From assembly GCA_030248215.1 (NCBI GenBank), contig JASANG010002439.1, forward strand, positions 112,115 through 176,114: a stretch of DNA of 64,000 nucleotides, given 5' to 3'. How positions within the stretch are numbered: the stretch's first letter is position 1; each line of letters opens with the position of its first letter. Under the pieces are notes generated by a model. That model worked only from the letters and a program-made list of their open reading frames with translations. It ran no database searches and had not been told where the DNA came from. Position numbers and translations under genes: made by a program. This stretch comes from Enoplolaimus lenunculus. Its lineage: Eukaryota; Nematoda; Enoplea; Enoplida; Thoracostomopsidae. Below, one piece after another: positions 49,583-62,900 of the stretch.

Positions 49583-49969
49583 AGCCCGTAGACAGCTCAC
49601 CTTCCTGGGTGGGGGTACATTTTTGTTAGGAGGGACATTCAAGGGTTTTCAATAAGTTACAAGCAAAATTGAAAATCTTCTAGGGGGGGGCAAAATTTTT
49701 AAAGGGGGGCTGAGCCCCCCTGCCCCCCTTGGCTACGGGGCAGCACCCCCACCCCCCCGAAAGCACAAAATGACAACTGCACTAATTTGGGCGTAGCCAG
49801 CGGGAAAGTTATAACCTAAAACAAAACAAAATATTTTTGACCTCTACGAACCACAATCAAAGCGCCCGTCTCCATCGAAATTTCGGGACGGGATATCCCC
49901 GTGTGCTCTTTCCATTACCCTTACCTTGTATACGACTACCCTTACACCGAGAGAATGAGCAGCCGCCCC

Positions 49970-50620
49970 CATTCACCCATCTGGGGGCCCACCCTTCAAC
50001 GGACCCCCACCCTAATCGATTGAAACGAAAAATGTGTCTGCCTTCTCGCTGGCGAGTTTGGGAGCGTCCACCCTGAAGTTTCGATGACGTCCCCACCCCT
50101 GTCTGCTCTGGCACTGCTTGCATCCCTGCTTTGTGTATGCCTTACAATGATACAACAACCTATGAAGCAACAACAAAAGCGAAACAACTGTACGAAACTC
50201 GGGTGCCAATTGTCATCAGACAATATACACACATATATGGGGCAAGTATATGTATATGTGTATGTATATATTGTGCAGATCATTTAGTTCATATTCAGAT
50301 ATATATGTATATATTTGTATATATTGCAATTGTTTACATTTTTTTGTATGGCCCTGAACATTGTTGGGTTCTGTGTAGACATATCTATAAAGCATAGTAT
50401 TGTATAGTTAGATATTCTCTATGACGAGCAAGGCCGGAGCAGCCGTTCCCTATACCCACCATCCGGTGGGGGTCCGCCCCGAAAGGGGTCCCCACCCTAA
50501 CCGGTTAAAACAAAACCCGCCGACGTTGTAAAAATGCTTCGGGCTTCTCGCTCTCGAGTTTGGAAACGCCCACACTGGAGTTTGGGGCGGGGCCCCAACC
50601 CGTGCCTGCTCCGGAAGTGA
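49970..50620. repeat. Diverged direct repeat pair
   Basis: Blocks at about 49990-50115 and 50470-50620 share CCCCACCCTAA, CTTCTCGCT, CGAGTTTGG, CGTCC/CGCCC and TGCCTGCTCCGG-type motifs in the same order. A 142-codon minus-strand frame across 50497-50925 is part of this repeat and I do not call it a gene. TATATAAAG at 50694 and AAAATAAACTATTTTCATT at 50930 hint at a terminal-repeat-type promoter and tail, unproven. Confidence 0.4.
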
Positions 50621-51675
50621 TGACGAATATCTTGTCGAATTGCGGTGAATGAAAATGCATTTGAGGATCCAAGGAACAAGAAGCGCGATCGTGTATATAA
50701 AGGGAGGGATTGAGGAGATATACCCCCTCCAGAAATTTGTGGAGAGAAAGAAACATCGGGGAAAAGTGCGTAATCTGGACCTCTGGATCCCCTCGGAATA
50801 AAACGCAAACTCGTCAATTCCATAGATATCGACGAGCTGAGTTCAAAAACACCATAACTTTTGTACCGGGGGCTGTGCGGCTCTAAAAACGATACTGCTA
50901 AACTCAGCGTGTCGACAGTTGACATCTGTAAAATAAACTATTTTCATTAAGTTCCAAGGGCATCATAATGCCGTACATCCGCCGAAACACAGGAACAGGC
51001 TAACCTGCTGAACCTTACAGGTATAAGTCCAAAAATGTGCTTTTGCATGAAGGTATTGCCTCAAGAAGTCAAATCCTGGCTATTGACAGATGGCAATAAG
51101 GAGCGCTTGGAGGCAAGTGCTCCAATTGTCCACGTTCGTTTCAGGTTCGTAGGTATTCAAAGAGAGAGATATATCGATTCCAGAAATTTTTGAAGACACG
51201 AGAAACAAAGCACTTGCAACCTTGAGAACCTGTTTGGACCTAGAGTAAATAAAAAATTATTCAATGAAATTCAGGTTGAAATTATTGATATACTTTAAAT
51301 CTGACGGCATTTGGCCGGAGTCCGCAAAAAAAATTTGACAGTGCCAGAGGAGCAAGCTTGGGTGGGAGCCCCCCCAAATTTCCCGAGTGGTGGTGGCCCT
51401 TGCAATAATCAAAATATTTGTCACCTTTTTTGTTTAAAATCTTATTGGGTTGAGGTCTCTCATTGGGGTGGACCAGCGCAAAATGGGTACGGACGGTGGC
51501 TGCACCGGCCCTGAAATGTGAATTGGGTTTGGTATTAATAGGGGATTCGCGAAATTTTAATAGGGCACCGGTGATTTTGTTTCGAAACCATTCGTAAATT
51601 ATATATTTTTGAGATGTGAAATTAACATGGCCCATGTTACTTTTTGGCAAAAGATGAGCTATTTTTAAGTCTTGG

Positions 51676-51775
51676 CCTATAGCCTAAGCCTCCAAAAAGT
51701 TAGTCTAAAGCTTAAACTGATTCTATTACAGCCCTGCAGGAAAGCGATGCGGCCCTGTTCTATACATGGCTCATT
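51676..51775 (+). repeat. Right part of a GGCCMATGTA MITE
   Basis: GCCTAAGCCTCCAAAAAGTTAG, AAGCTTAAACTGATTCTATT, then CCCTGTTCTATACATGGC. The left half is short or lost. Mirror copy at about 61805-61905. Confidence 0.6.
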
Positions 51776-52375
51776 TTTGGGCAAACGCCGGCTGGGTTGA
51801 TTACAAAAAAAGACTGACCATTTTTTTGTTTCAAAGCAAACCACACGGCGCGATGCCGTGTTTGAAGTAAAGTTTAACAGACCGATAGGACACATATACC
51901 ACCAAGAATATAGTCATTTGTGTTAAACCACTGCATAAATTGTAGCTAATCCAAAAATACGAAGCATAACCAGTTATAAAAATTCGGTAATCAATGTTGC
52001 TGCTTTGAGATAAGTCTATTAATAGGTAAAGTAAAACTATCAGTAGGTAAGTATGCAACTATACCAGGCCCGTAGCCAAGGGGGGTGAAGCAGTTGGGCT
52101 CAGCCCATCTGGAAAAATTTTGGCTCCCCCTTGAAAATTTTCGACCTTGCTTGTAAAGTCCTTGAAAATCCTTGTATACCCCACTTGGGAAATTTTTCAG
52201 CCCCCCCCCACCCCCTATCGAGTTGCGCTGGTTTAAGGGCCTGAACTCGGCAGCGGCAGGTCACGGAAATTTACCGCGCAGAATCTAAGCCTAAAAATTT
52301 AAACCTATTAAGATGAAAACTGGTTAAATTTCAACGAGTTGATTTGTTTGCCAATGGGTAAATTGCTATACAGTG

Positions 52376-52597
52376 TACACTGCAAAAACTACTGAGTCAA
52401 ATTGACTTGCTCCGAAATAAGTTCTACAGAAATACAGTCAGCGTCAAATACGACTCCGCCAGAATCAAACGTGCGACGCGGTGAAGAGTCGAATTTAACT
52501 CTGACGGAGTCGAATCTGATTCAATTCGTGTACTTAGTACCACAGAGCGTATTTTGGAGATAGTCAATTTGACTAACTATTTTTTTGCAGTGTATAC
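52376..52597. mobile_element. MITE, TACACTGCA family
   Basis: Ends TACACTGCAAAAACTACTG and TTTTTTGCAGTGTA with inner GAGTCAAATTGACTT and GACGGAGTCGAAT motifs. Mirror copy 60987-61207. Confidence 0.75.
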
Positions 52598-52869
52598 AAT
52601 AGTTCATGCAAGCTCGAGTTGCATTTTTAAAAACCATGTTGCAGTCAAAATGTTTAATAAAAAAGACTAATGAGCTTTGTGAATATAAAAATCATAAATC
52701 AAACAGAAAAATGAACAACACAAAAATGTTTTTAAGTAAAAATAAACATTAACAAATAAAGTTTTTTGTATGTTTTTTTGTTTTATTTTTATATATGAAA
52801 GTTAAAAGCATTATTTACTGTTGAAATTTTTACGAATGTTATGGTGCAACACCGGCCCGACACCGTCAA

Positions 52870-53180
52870 CTGCAGGGTGCTAACCGGAAAACGGAAACGG
52901 AAAACGGATATTGATGAAATGTTTTATTGCTTCTGGGTTTATACAAATGGTAAAAGTTAGTACACATACAAATATTCGTCGGGGTTTCTTAACATTTCCG
53001 CACAAAAAATATATATAATGTTGCGGACGCATGCACTCAAATGTTATTTTGCGGTTTTGAATAAAGTTTGTTGCTTTTTTATTCTCAAATCTAACGAAAT
53101 TTCTGCTGTTTCTATATTATAGAAGCGAATACTGATTTTTACCGAAAACAGAAACGAATATTCGGTTAGTATCCTGCCAC
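52870..53180. mobile_element. MITE, GTGTAAACGG family
   Basis: GGGTGCTAACCGGAAAACGG at the left, CGAATATTCGGTTAGTATCC at the right; inner AAACATTTCC/GTTGCGGACGCATGCA. Mirror copy about 60410-60715. It is the same family as the palindrome spacer. Confidence 0.65.
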
Positions 53181-53282
53181 CAGCCCCTCATAAAATCGAT
53201 TCACTTTGATCATCTGACGCGAAATTTGATAAGGTGAGGGGCGCGGTATAAGTACGCTTTGTACAGGAGGTATGATAAAAAC

Positions 53283-54742
53283 GGCCAATGTTACTCTGAG
53301 GGGCGTCCCGTTTTCGCGCGGGACAGCAGTTGACCAGCTCTCCTGCGCATATATTTGTACTGGGACGGAGGGGCAGCTTCGAGCCTATGTTTTTGGGTGG
53401 GTCGGTCGGAACAGCTTCGAGCGCGTGTTTTTGCTGGGTCAGGCGGGACAACCAGGACAGCTTCGAGCATGTTTTTGTTGGGTCGGCCGGGACACCTTCG
53501 AGCATGTGTTTTCGGTAGGTTCGCCGGGTCAGCCGGGACAATTTCGAACATGTGTTTCCATTGCGTCCGCTGGGACAGCTTCGAGCCTATGTTTTCACTG
53601 GGTCGGCCGGGACAGCTTGGACAGATTCAAGGCTATGTTTTTGCTGGGTCGGGCTGTACCGCCAGGACAGCTTCGAGCTGGTGTTTTCGTTGGGTCGACC
53701 GGAACAGCCGGGACAGCTTCGAGCCTGTGTTATCGTTGGGTTGACCGGGTCAGCAGGGACAACTTCGAGCCTATGTTTTCGTTGGGGCGGCCGGGACAGC
53801 TGGAAGAGCTTCGAGGCTATGTTTTTGCAGGGTCGGCCGGGTCAGCCGGGACAGCTTCGAGTATGTGTTTTGTTGGGTAATCCGGAACAGCTGGGACAGC
53901 TTCAAGCCTATGTTTTTGCTGGGTTGGACGGGACCGCCAGAACAGCTTCGAACCTATGTTTTGTTGGGTCGGTCGGGACAGCCGGGACAGCTTCGAGCCT
54001 ATTCTTTTGATGGGTTGGTCGGGACACCTTCAAGCCTATGTTTTCGCTGAGTTGGTCTTGTAAGCGTCAAGCGTATGGCTTTGCTGGGTTGGTCGGAAAA
54101 CCTTCGAGCCTATGGTTTTGCTGGGCTGGTCGAGACAGCTTCGAGCCTGTTTTCGCTGGCTTGACCGGGTAAGCTTCAATCGTATGTTTTTGATGGGTTG
54201 GTCGGAACAGCTTCGAGCCTATCTTTTTCGCTTGGGATTTTGTGAAATTCGGATATTATCCGTGCAAATGAGACCTTGGGAAAATAAAATTTTGTTAACA
54301 CCTCACTTTACGGGTCGGGTCAAATTGTCCGTTTGTACCAATTTGACACATGTTAACCGTAATTTTATTTTCCATTGCTTTCATGATATATTGAGTTTTT
54401 ACGTTGAAAAATTAGGCTACCCTCCGGAAACCAAATCCTGGCAACGCCCCTAGTCGGAATGCACATTACATTGTGTACCATTTCAACATATACGTAAATT
54501 GTCTAGTGTGGGGGGTGGGTTGAATGGGCACAACTCTTTGGAGAACACAATAAAAGGCAAAACACAATAAAAGGCAACTTCTCGAGATAAAACCTTCCAT
54601 ACTCCACACAAAGACAACTTTTTATATTACGTTCTCAGGGGGCTGCCGCGTCCTGAACCCCCGCAACATTAAAAAACCCTAAGCAGGCCGGGCTTTTGTT
54701 GTCCCGTGGGTAAATGGAACGCCACTCAGAGTAACATGGGCT
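53283..54742. mobile_element. 1.46-kb hAT-like non-autonomous element filled with a minisatellite
   Basis: Left end GGCCAATGTTACTCTGAGGG and right end (reverse) AGCCCATGTTACTCTGAGTG stay similar for about 42 bases to CGGGAC. The flanks ATAAAAAC and ATAAAAGC match at seven of eight. Inside, 53380-54235 is a tandem array. No transposase. Mirror copy 58887-60345. Confidence 0.8.
53380..54235. repeat. GC-rich minisatellite, about 40-bp unit, about 20 copies
   Basis: The unit is GGTCGGCCGGGACAGCTTCG followed by AGCCTATGTTTTTGCTG, with lengths from about 37 to 47 because CCGGGACAG is sometimes doubled. Since the unit lengths vary around multiples of three, several frames stay open for 100-200 codons on both strands; these are artefacts. 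Confidence 0.9.
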
Positions 54743-54753
54743 ATAAAAGCTCT

Positions 54754-54954
54754 GGCCAGCGTAATAACAAGGGCGGAACAATATTATAAGCATATTCCTA
54801 AGTCTAACCCTAAGCCTAAGTGTAAGAATGAGCATATTCCTCAGCCTAAGCCTAAGCCTAAACCTAAGCCAAGCAAATAAATTAGTCTAAAGCTTAAGCT
54901 TACTCTATTGCATTCCCACAGACAAACGTTCCGCTCCAGATCTTTACATGGGCC
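54754..54954 (+). mobile_element. hAT-like MITE, GGCCMATGTA family
   Basis: Ends GGCCAGCGTAATAACAAGGG and CAGATCTTTACATGGGCC, CCTAAG tracts on both sides of AATGAGCAT. It sits 11 bases from the end of the larger hAT-like element. Mirror 58674-58874. Confidence 0.8.
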
Positions 54955-55149
54955 AAAATTCTCAATTTGCACGTCAAATTGCTAGCTACAATACTTTTGC
55001 ATAGGCCTAGGGTTAATAGGCGAATGCAATTAATTTCCACGGCTCCACACATGAATAGACATAAGTGTTTTACACGCGTTGGGACTTTGGATACTTATTA
55101 GGGGTAACGAAGAAAGTCATGGGGTAGGCTTTTCGCGTGGCATGAATAG

Positions 55150-55341
55150 AATTTGCCCGACCTTAACCAATCCTACACTATGATGACTTATTCTGAGCCC
55201 AAGAAAAACTTCCAAAAATGTGATGAGGATGGGATCAGCATGGGGAATGAGGAGCCTCCTGGAGTGTGGGGTGAGGATCAGTTCGAAATTGGCGGTGATT
55301 CCCACCCCGCCTTTGGGTTAAAAATGCATCCTCTGGAATAG
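55150..55341 (+). other. Frame preserved in both palindrome arms, unidentified
   Basis: A 62-codon frame of non-repetitive composition (with KKNFQKCDEDGISMGNEEPP) is the same in the mirror copy at 58285-58475 apart from its end. It has no clear splice sites or domain. Identity between arms is expected from recent duplication and is not evidence for coding. Confidence 0.2.
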
Positions 55342-55361
55342 ACAATGTGGCCAATCAATGT

Positions 55362-55547
55362 GGGCCATGTATGGAACAGGCCGGAACGTTTTATTACGGG
55401 ACTGTAAAGAATAAGCTCAAGCTTTAGACTATTTTTTGCTTAGGCTTAGGCTTAGGCTTAGATATAAGCTATTCTTTACGCTTTGGCTTGGGCTTAGGCT
55501 TTGGATATGATTATGCCACTGTTCTGGCCCTATTCTATATATGAGCC
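55362..55547 (-). mobile_element. hAT-like MITE, GGCCMATGTA family
   Basis: Ends GGGCCATGTATGGAACAGGC and CCCTATTCTATATATGAGCC with CTTAGG core. Mirror 58076-58261. Confidence 0.8.
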
Positions 55548-56617
55548 GGCAATATTATTCATATATTTTATTCACTAGGTTGTTCTACATATCGCTAATT
55601 GTGCACGGTATAAATGTGTTCATTACCAAGCGTCACTACATAGTTTACTACATTATATTATAAGATAAGAGTTCCCCACAATATTCTCAGGGCCTGCGAA
55701 CATAGTTATGTAGGGAAAGCGGAGTCCACCCCTTACACGCATCATTTGTTAATTAGAGTATGCAAATTAAACAAATATGTCCATCCAGTGTTTTCAAACA
55801 AAATTTGCAGTTGCAAGCTGCAGATGCAAGTTCGGTCTGTGAAAAAATGCACATGAATGTTAATAAAGCTGCGAGTTCTCGTTGCAAAAACTTGTTCGAA
55901 TATATGGGGTTTAGCCACGCTTCACCGAATCAATGCACAATGAAGAAATGGCAAACAACAATTGACAAGATTAAGGGTTGTGGCTCCGCACGGCGCAATG
56001 CAGATCATTATAATTATTTGGCATAAAGCCTTTATAGGGCATGCTTGTTTAATATTACAATACCCTGCGATTGTACAACCTCGTACGTACAACTTCAACT
56101 GCGTGGTGGTGGATGTCCATAGCAACACTGGAACGTACCATAAGATCCGAACATTATCCGCGGTGTGCGGCGGGTGGGGCCTCTCCCATGGCATCTCTGA
56201 AATTTTGATTGTGAACCGCATGAATGTGATAATTATTCTCGCTAGGCTGTATTAATATGATACCCGTGATTTTTTGTATTTCATTGTCAAGCGTGCCAAT
56301 ATCCGATGATTTGGCTTGGTCAGTAAAGCGTTGAATTGGAAGAAATAATTGTAACATAGGCGATTACAATCTGCAAGATAATTTAAACATGCTCAGCTGT
56401 GTCAGGCTGCGTTATTTGTAATTTATCCTTAATTTGAAAACATAATTATGGTTATATGTCATATTGTTGTTGGTCGTACCTTAGCAACCGATTAGAAACA
56501 CAATATCATATTGCGTCAATACAGAAATTCATCAGAGAAAAATGGTAATTTTAGCAGTCGCAAAATGAACATTTATACACCCGAAAGACCTAAATTATAA
56601 TGGCTATTAATAGTCAG

Positions 56618-56920
56618 GGGGTAAACGGCTAACAAAAATAACGGAAACGGAACACGGATATTTAGGTAAAAAATTTCAAAGATGTTTTATTTTTCGGTCA
56701 ACGCAATAGAGACGTGCAAATATTGTCTTTCAAAAAAATTTAAAGAAAAAATAGCGGATGCATCGAAATTTTTAAGATTTTGAATGAATTTAGTAACTGT
56801 CATTTCATTTTGAACAGATTCAGATGTAACATTGGACGTATAAAGTGTTCCGTTTTCGGTTCCGTTATTATGATCACTATCCGTTTCCGTTTCCGTTATT
56901 TTTACTATCCGTTTACACCT
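56618..56920. mobile_element. MITE at the exact centre of the palindrome
   Basis: Left end GGGGGTAAACGGCTAAC and right end (reverse) GGTGTAAACGGATAG continue as inverted AAAAATAACGGAAACGGA. The palindrome arms stop at the ends of this element, so it is the whole spacer. The inside shares TTTCAAAGATGTTTTATTTTTC with 4386-4610. Confidence 0.75.
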
Positions 56921-59900
56921 TGACTATTAATAGCCATTATAATTTCGGTCTTTCGGGTGTATAAATGTTCATTTTGCAACTGCTAAAATTACCATTTTTC
57001 TCTGATGAATTTCTGTATTGACGCAATATGATATTGTGTTTCTAATCGGTTGCTAAGGTACGACCAACAACAATATGACATATAACCATAATTATGTTTT
57101 CAAATTAAGGATAAATTACAAACAACGTCAGCCTGACACAGCTGAGCATGTTTTCCAAATTATCTTGCAGATTGTAATTCGCCTATGTTACAATTATTTC
57201 TTCCAATTCAACGCTTTACTGACCAAGCCAAATTCGATGACGTTGGCATAATTTGGCACGTTCTTTGACAATGAAATACAAAAAATCACGGGTTATTCAT
57301 ATTAATACAGCCTAGCGAGAATAATTATTCACATTTCATGCGGTTTTCACAATCGAAAATTTTCAGAGATGTCCCATGGGGTAGCAGGTTTCACCCCACC
57401 TCGCCGCACACCGCGGATAATGTTATTCGGGATTCTTATGGTCATCGTTGCCAGTGATTGCTATGGACATCCCCACCACCACGCAGCTCCTGGAAGTTGT
57501 TGACGTCAACGTAGGTTGTGCACAGATACGCAGGGTATCTGTAATCATTAAACAAGCATGCCCTATAAAGGCTTTATGCCAAATAATTATAATGATTCTT
57601 TGCATTGCCGCACGCTGCGGCGTGCGGCAGCCCACAACCCTTAATCTTGTCAATTGTTGTTTGCCATTTCTTCATTGTGCATTGATTCGGTGAAGCGTGG
57701 CTAAACCCCATATATTCGAACAAGTTTTTGCAACGAGAACTCGCAGCTTTATTACCATTCATGTGCATTTTTTCACAGACCGAACTTGCATCTGCAGCTT
57801 GCAACTGCAAATTTTGTTTGAAAACACTGGATCGACATATTTGTTTAATTTGCATACTCTAATTAACAAATGTGATGTTCGTGTAAGGGGTGGATCTTCC
57901 GCTTTCCCTACATAACTATGTTGCGCAGGCCCTGGAGAATATTGTGGGGAACTCTTATCTTATAATATAATGTAGTAAACTATGTAGTGACGCTTGGTAA
58001 TGAACACATTTATACCGTGCACAATTAGCGATATGTAGAACAACCTAGTGAATAAAATATATGAATAATATTGCCGGCTCATATATAGAATAGGGCCAGA
58101 ACAGTGGCATAATCATATCCAAAGCCTAAGCCCAAGCCAAAGCGTAAAGAATAGCTTATACCTAAGCCTAAGCCTAAGCCTAAGCAAAAAATAGTCTAAA
58201 GCTTGAGCTTATTCTTTACAGTCCCGCAATAAAACGTTCCGGCCTGTTCCATACATGGCCCACATTGATTGGCCACATTGTCTATTCCAGAGGATGCATA
58301 AAATTTTTAACCCAAAGGCGGGGTGGGAATCACCGCCAATTTCGAACTGATCCTCACCCCACACTCCAGGAGGCTCCTCATTCCCCATGCTGATCCCATC
58401 CTCATCACATTTTTGGAAGTTTTTCTTGGGCTCAGAATAAGTCATCATAGTGTAGGATTGGTTAAGGTCGGGCAAATTCTATTCATGCCACGCGAAAAGC
58501 CTACCCCATGACTTTCTTCGTTACCCCTAATAAGTATCCAAAGTCCCAACGCGTGTAAAACACTTATGTCTATTCATGTGTGGAGCCGTGGAAATTAATT
58601 GCATTCGCCTATTAACCCTAGGCCTATGCAAAAGTATTGTAGCTAGCAATTTGACGTGCAAATTGAGAATTTTGGCCCATGTAAAGATCTGGAGCGGAAC
58701 GTTTGTCTGTGGGAATGCAATAGAGTAAGCTTAAGCTTTAGACTAATTTATTTGCTTGGCTTAGGTTTAGGCTTAGGCTTAGGCTGAGGAATATGCTCAT
58801 TCTTACACTTAGGCTTAGGGTTAGACTTAGGAATATGCTTATAATATTGTTCCGCCCTTGTTATTACGCTGGCCAGAGCTTTTATAGCCCATGTTACTCT
58901 GAGTGGCGTTCCATTTACCCACGGGACAACAAAAGCCCGGCCTGCTTAGGGTTTTTTAATGTTGCGGGGGTTCAGGACGCGGCAGCCCCCTGAGAACGTA
59001 ATATAAAAAGTTGTCTTTGTGTGGAGTATGGAAGGTTTTATCTCGAGAAGTTGCCTTTTATTGTGTTTTGCGTTTTATTGTGTTCTCCAAAGAGTTGTGC
59101 CCATTCAACCCACCCCCCACACTAGACAATTTACGTATATGTTGAAATGGTAGACAATGTAATGTGCATTCCGACCAGGGGCGTTGCCAGGATTTGGTTT
59201 CCGGAGGGTAGCCTAATTTTTCAACGTAAAAACTCAATATATCATGAAAGCAATGGAAAATAAAATTACGGTTAACATGTGTCAAATTGGTACAAACGGA
59301 CAATTTGACCCGACCCGTAAAGTGAGGTGTTAACAAAATTTTATTTTCCCAAGGTCTCATTTGCACGGATAATATCCGAATTTCACAAAATCCCAAGCGA
59401 AAAAGATAGGCTCGAAGCTGTTCCGATCAACCCATCAAAAACATACGATTGAAGCTTACCCGGTCAAGCCAGCGAAAACAGGCTCGAAGCTGTCTCGACC
59501 AGCCCAGCAAAACCATAGGCTCGAAGGTTTTCCGACCAACCCAGCAAAGCCATACGCTTGACGCTTACAAGACCAACTCAGCGAAAACATAGGCTTGAAG
59601 GTGTCCCGACCAACCCATCAAAAGAATAGGCTCGAAGCTGTCCCGGCTGTCCCGACCGACCCAACAAAACATAGGTTCGAAGCTGTTCTGGCGGTCCCGT
59701 CCAACCCAGCAAAAACATAGGCTTGAAGCTGTCCCAGCTGTTCCGGATTACCCAACAAAACACATACTCGAAGCTGTCCCGGCTGACCCGGCCGACCCTG
59801 CAAAAACATAGCCTCGAAGCTCTTCCAGCTGTCCCGGCCGCCCCAACGAAAACATAGGCTCGAAGTTGTCCCTGCTGACCCGGTCAACCCAACGATAACA

Positions 59901-62900
59901 CAGGCTCGAAGCTGTCCCGGCTGTTCCGGTCGACCCAACGAAAACACCAGCTCGAAGCTGTCCTGGCGGTACAGCCCGACCCAGCAAAAACATAGCCTTG
60001 AATCTGTCCAAGCTGTCCCGGCCGACCCAGTGAAAACATAGGCTCGAAGCTGTCCCAGCGGACGCAATGGAAACACATGTTCGAAATTGTCCCGGCTGAC
60101 CCGGCGAACCTACCGAAAACACATGCTCGAAGGTGTCCCGGCCGACCCAACAAAAACATGCTCGAAGCTGTCCTGGTTGTCCCGCCTGACCCAGCAAAAA
60201 CACGCGCTCGAAGCTGTTCCGACCGACCCACCCAAAAACATAGGCTCGAAGCTGCCCCTCCGTCCCAGTACAAATATATGCGCAGGAGAGCTGGTCAACT
60301 GCTGTCCCGCGCGAAAACGGGACGCCCCTCAGAGTAACATTGGCCGTTTTTATCATACCTCCTGTACAAAGCGTACTTATACCGCCCCCCCGCGTCAGAT
60401 GATCAACTCATGGGGCTGTCGTATACTTTTTTCTGTTTTAAAATCAGTATTCGCTTCTATAATATAGAAACAGCAGAAATTTCGTTAGATTTGAGAATAA
60501 AAAAGCAACAAACTTTATTCAAAACCGCAAAATAACATTTGAGTGCATGCGTCCGCAACATTATATATATTTTTTGTGCGGAAATGTTAAGAAACCCCGA
60601 CGAATATTTGTATGTGTACTAACTTTTACCATTTGTATAAACCCAGAAGCAATAAAACATTTCATCAATATCCGTTTTCCGTTTCCGTTTTCCGGTTAGC
60701 ACCCTGCAGTTGACGGTGTCGGGCCGGTGTTGCACCATAACATTCGTAAAAATTTCAACAGTAAAATAATGCTTTTAACTTTCATATATAAAAATAAAAC
60801 AAAAAAACATACAAAAAACTTTATTTGTTAATGTTTATTTTTACTTAAAAACATTTTTGTGTTGTTCATTTTTCTGTTTGATTTATGATTTTTATATTCA
60901 CAAAGCTCATTAGTCTTTTTTATTAAACATTTTGACTGCAACATGGTTTTTAAAAATGCAACTCGAGCTTGCATGAACTATTGTATACACTGCAAAAAAA
61001 TAGTTAGTCAAATTGACTATCTCCAAAATACGCTCTGTGGTACTAAGTACACGAATTGAATCAGATTCGACTCCGTCAGAGTTAAATTCGACTCTTCACC
61101 GCGTCGCACGTTTGATTCTGGCGGAGTCGTATTTGACGCTGACTGTATTTCTGTAGAACTTATTTCGGAGCAAGTCAATTTGACTCAGTAGTTTTTGCAG
61201 TGTACACTGTATAGCAATTTACCCATTGGCAAACAAATCAACTCGTTGAAATTTAACCAGTTTTCATCTTAATAGGTTTAAATTTTTAGGCTTAGATTCT
61301 GCGCGGTAAATTTCCGTGACCTGCCGCTGCCGAGTTCAGGCCCTTAAACCAGCGCAACTCGATAGGGGGTGGGGGGGCTAAAAAATTTCCCAAGTGGGGT
61401 ATACAAGGATTTTCAAGGACTTTACAAGCAAGGTCGAAAATTTTCAAGGGGGAGCCAAAATTTTTCCAGATGGGCTGAGCCCAACTGCTTCACCCCCCTT
61501 GGCTACGGGCCTGGTATAGTTGCATACTTACCTACTGACAGTTTTACTTTACCTATTAATAGACTTATCTCAAAGCAGCAACATTGATTACCGAATTTTT
61601 ATAACTGGTTATGCTTCGTATTTTTGGATTAGCTACAATTTATGCAGTGGTTTAACACAAATGACTATATTCTTGGTGGTATATGTGTCCTATCGGTCTG
61701 TTAAACTTTACTTCAAACACGGCATCGCGCCGTGTGGTTTGCTTTAAAACAAAAAAATGGTCAGTCTTTTTTTGTAATCAACCCAGCCGGCGTTTGCCCA
61801 AAAATGAGCCATGTATAGAACAGGGCCGCATCGCTTTCCTGCAGGGCTGTAATAGAATCAGTTTAAGCTTTAGACTAACTTTTTGGAGGCTTAGGCTATA
61901 GGCCAAGACTTAAAAATAGCTCATCTTTTGCCAAAAAAGTAACATGGGCCATGTTAATTTCACATCTCAAAAATATATAATTTACGAATGGTTTCGAAAC
62001 AAAATCACCGGTGCCCTATTAAAATTTCGCGAATCCCCTATTAATACCAAACCCAATTCACATTTCAGGGCCGGTGCAGCCACCGTCCGTACCCATTTTG
62101 CGCTGGTCCACCCCAATGAGAGACCTCAACCCAATAAGATTTTAAACAAAAAAGGTGACAAATATTTTGATTATTGCAAGGGCCACCACCACTCGGGAAA
62201 TTTGGGGGGGGGCTCCCACCCAAGCTTGCTCCTCTGGCACTGTCAAATTTTTTTTGCGGACTCCGGCCAAATGCCGTCAGATTTAAAGTATATCAATAAT
62301 TTCAACCTGAATTTCATTGAATAATTTTTTATTTACTCTAGGTCCAAACAGGTTCTCAAGGTTGCAAGTGCTTTGTTTCTCGTGTCTTCAAAAATTTCTG
62401 GAATCGATATATCTCTCTCTTTGAATACCTACGAACCTGAAACGAACGTGGACAATTGGAGCACTTGCCTCCAAGCGCTCCTTATTGCCATCTGTCAATA
62501 GCCAGGATTTGACTTCTTGAGGCAATACCTTCATGCAAAAGCACATTTTTGGACTTATACCTGTAAGGTTCAGCAGGTTAGCCTGTTCCTGTGTTTCGGC
62601 GGATGTACGGCATTATGATGCCCTTGGAACTTAATGAAAATAGTTTATTTTACAGATGTCAACTGTCGACACGCTGAGTTTAGCAGTATCGTTTTTAGAG
62701 CCGCACAGCCCCCGGTACAAAAGTTATGGTGTTTTTGAACTCAGCTCGTCGATATCTATGGAATTGACGAGTTTGCGTTTTATTCCGAGGGGATCCAGAG
62801 GTCCAGATTAAGCACTTTTCCCCGATGTTTCTTTCTCTCCACAAATTTCAGGAGGGGGTATATCTCCTCAATCCCTCCCTTTATATACACGATCGCGCTT

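Larger units (their letters stand above)
49583..56617 (+). repeat. Left arm of a giant palindrome
   Basis: Reverse-complement partner of 56921-64000. Corresponding positions sum to about 113,540-113,630 along the whole arm, so indels are few. Where I compared in detail (54112-54240 against 59370-59500) there is about one difference per 100 or more bases; the inner 400 bases and the stretch near 53190-53260 differ more. The arm holds only repeats: 49583-49746 G-rich repeat, 49970-50620 paired diverged repeats, 52376-52597 and 52870-53180 MITEs, 53283-54742 hAT-like element, 54754-54954 and 55362-55547 MITEs. Confidence 0.92.

Noticed and set aside
50497-50925. 142-codon minus-strand frame, also in the mirror arm
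   Set aside because: It crosses a diverged direct repeat, shows no domain, and its preservation is explained by the recent palindrome.
53272-54010. Frames of 100-200 codons across the GC-rich array (and mirror 59578-60356)
   Set aside because: Several frames on both strands are open at once because the minisatellite unit lengths vary around multiples of three; the proteins are repeats of one short motif.
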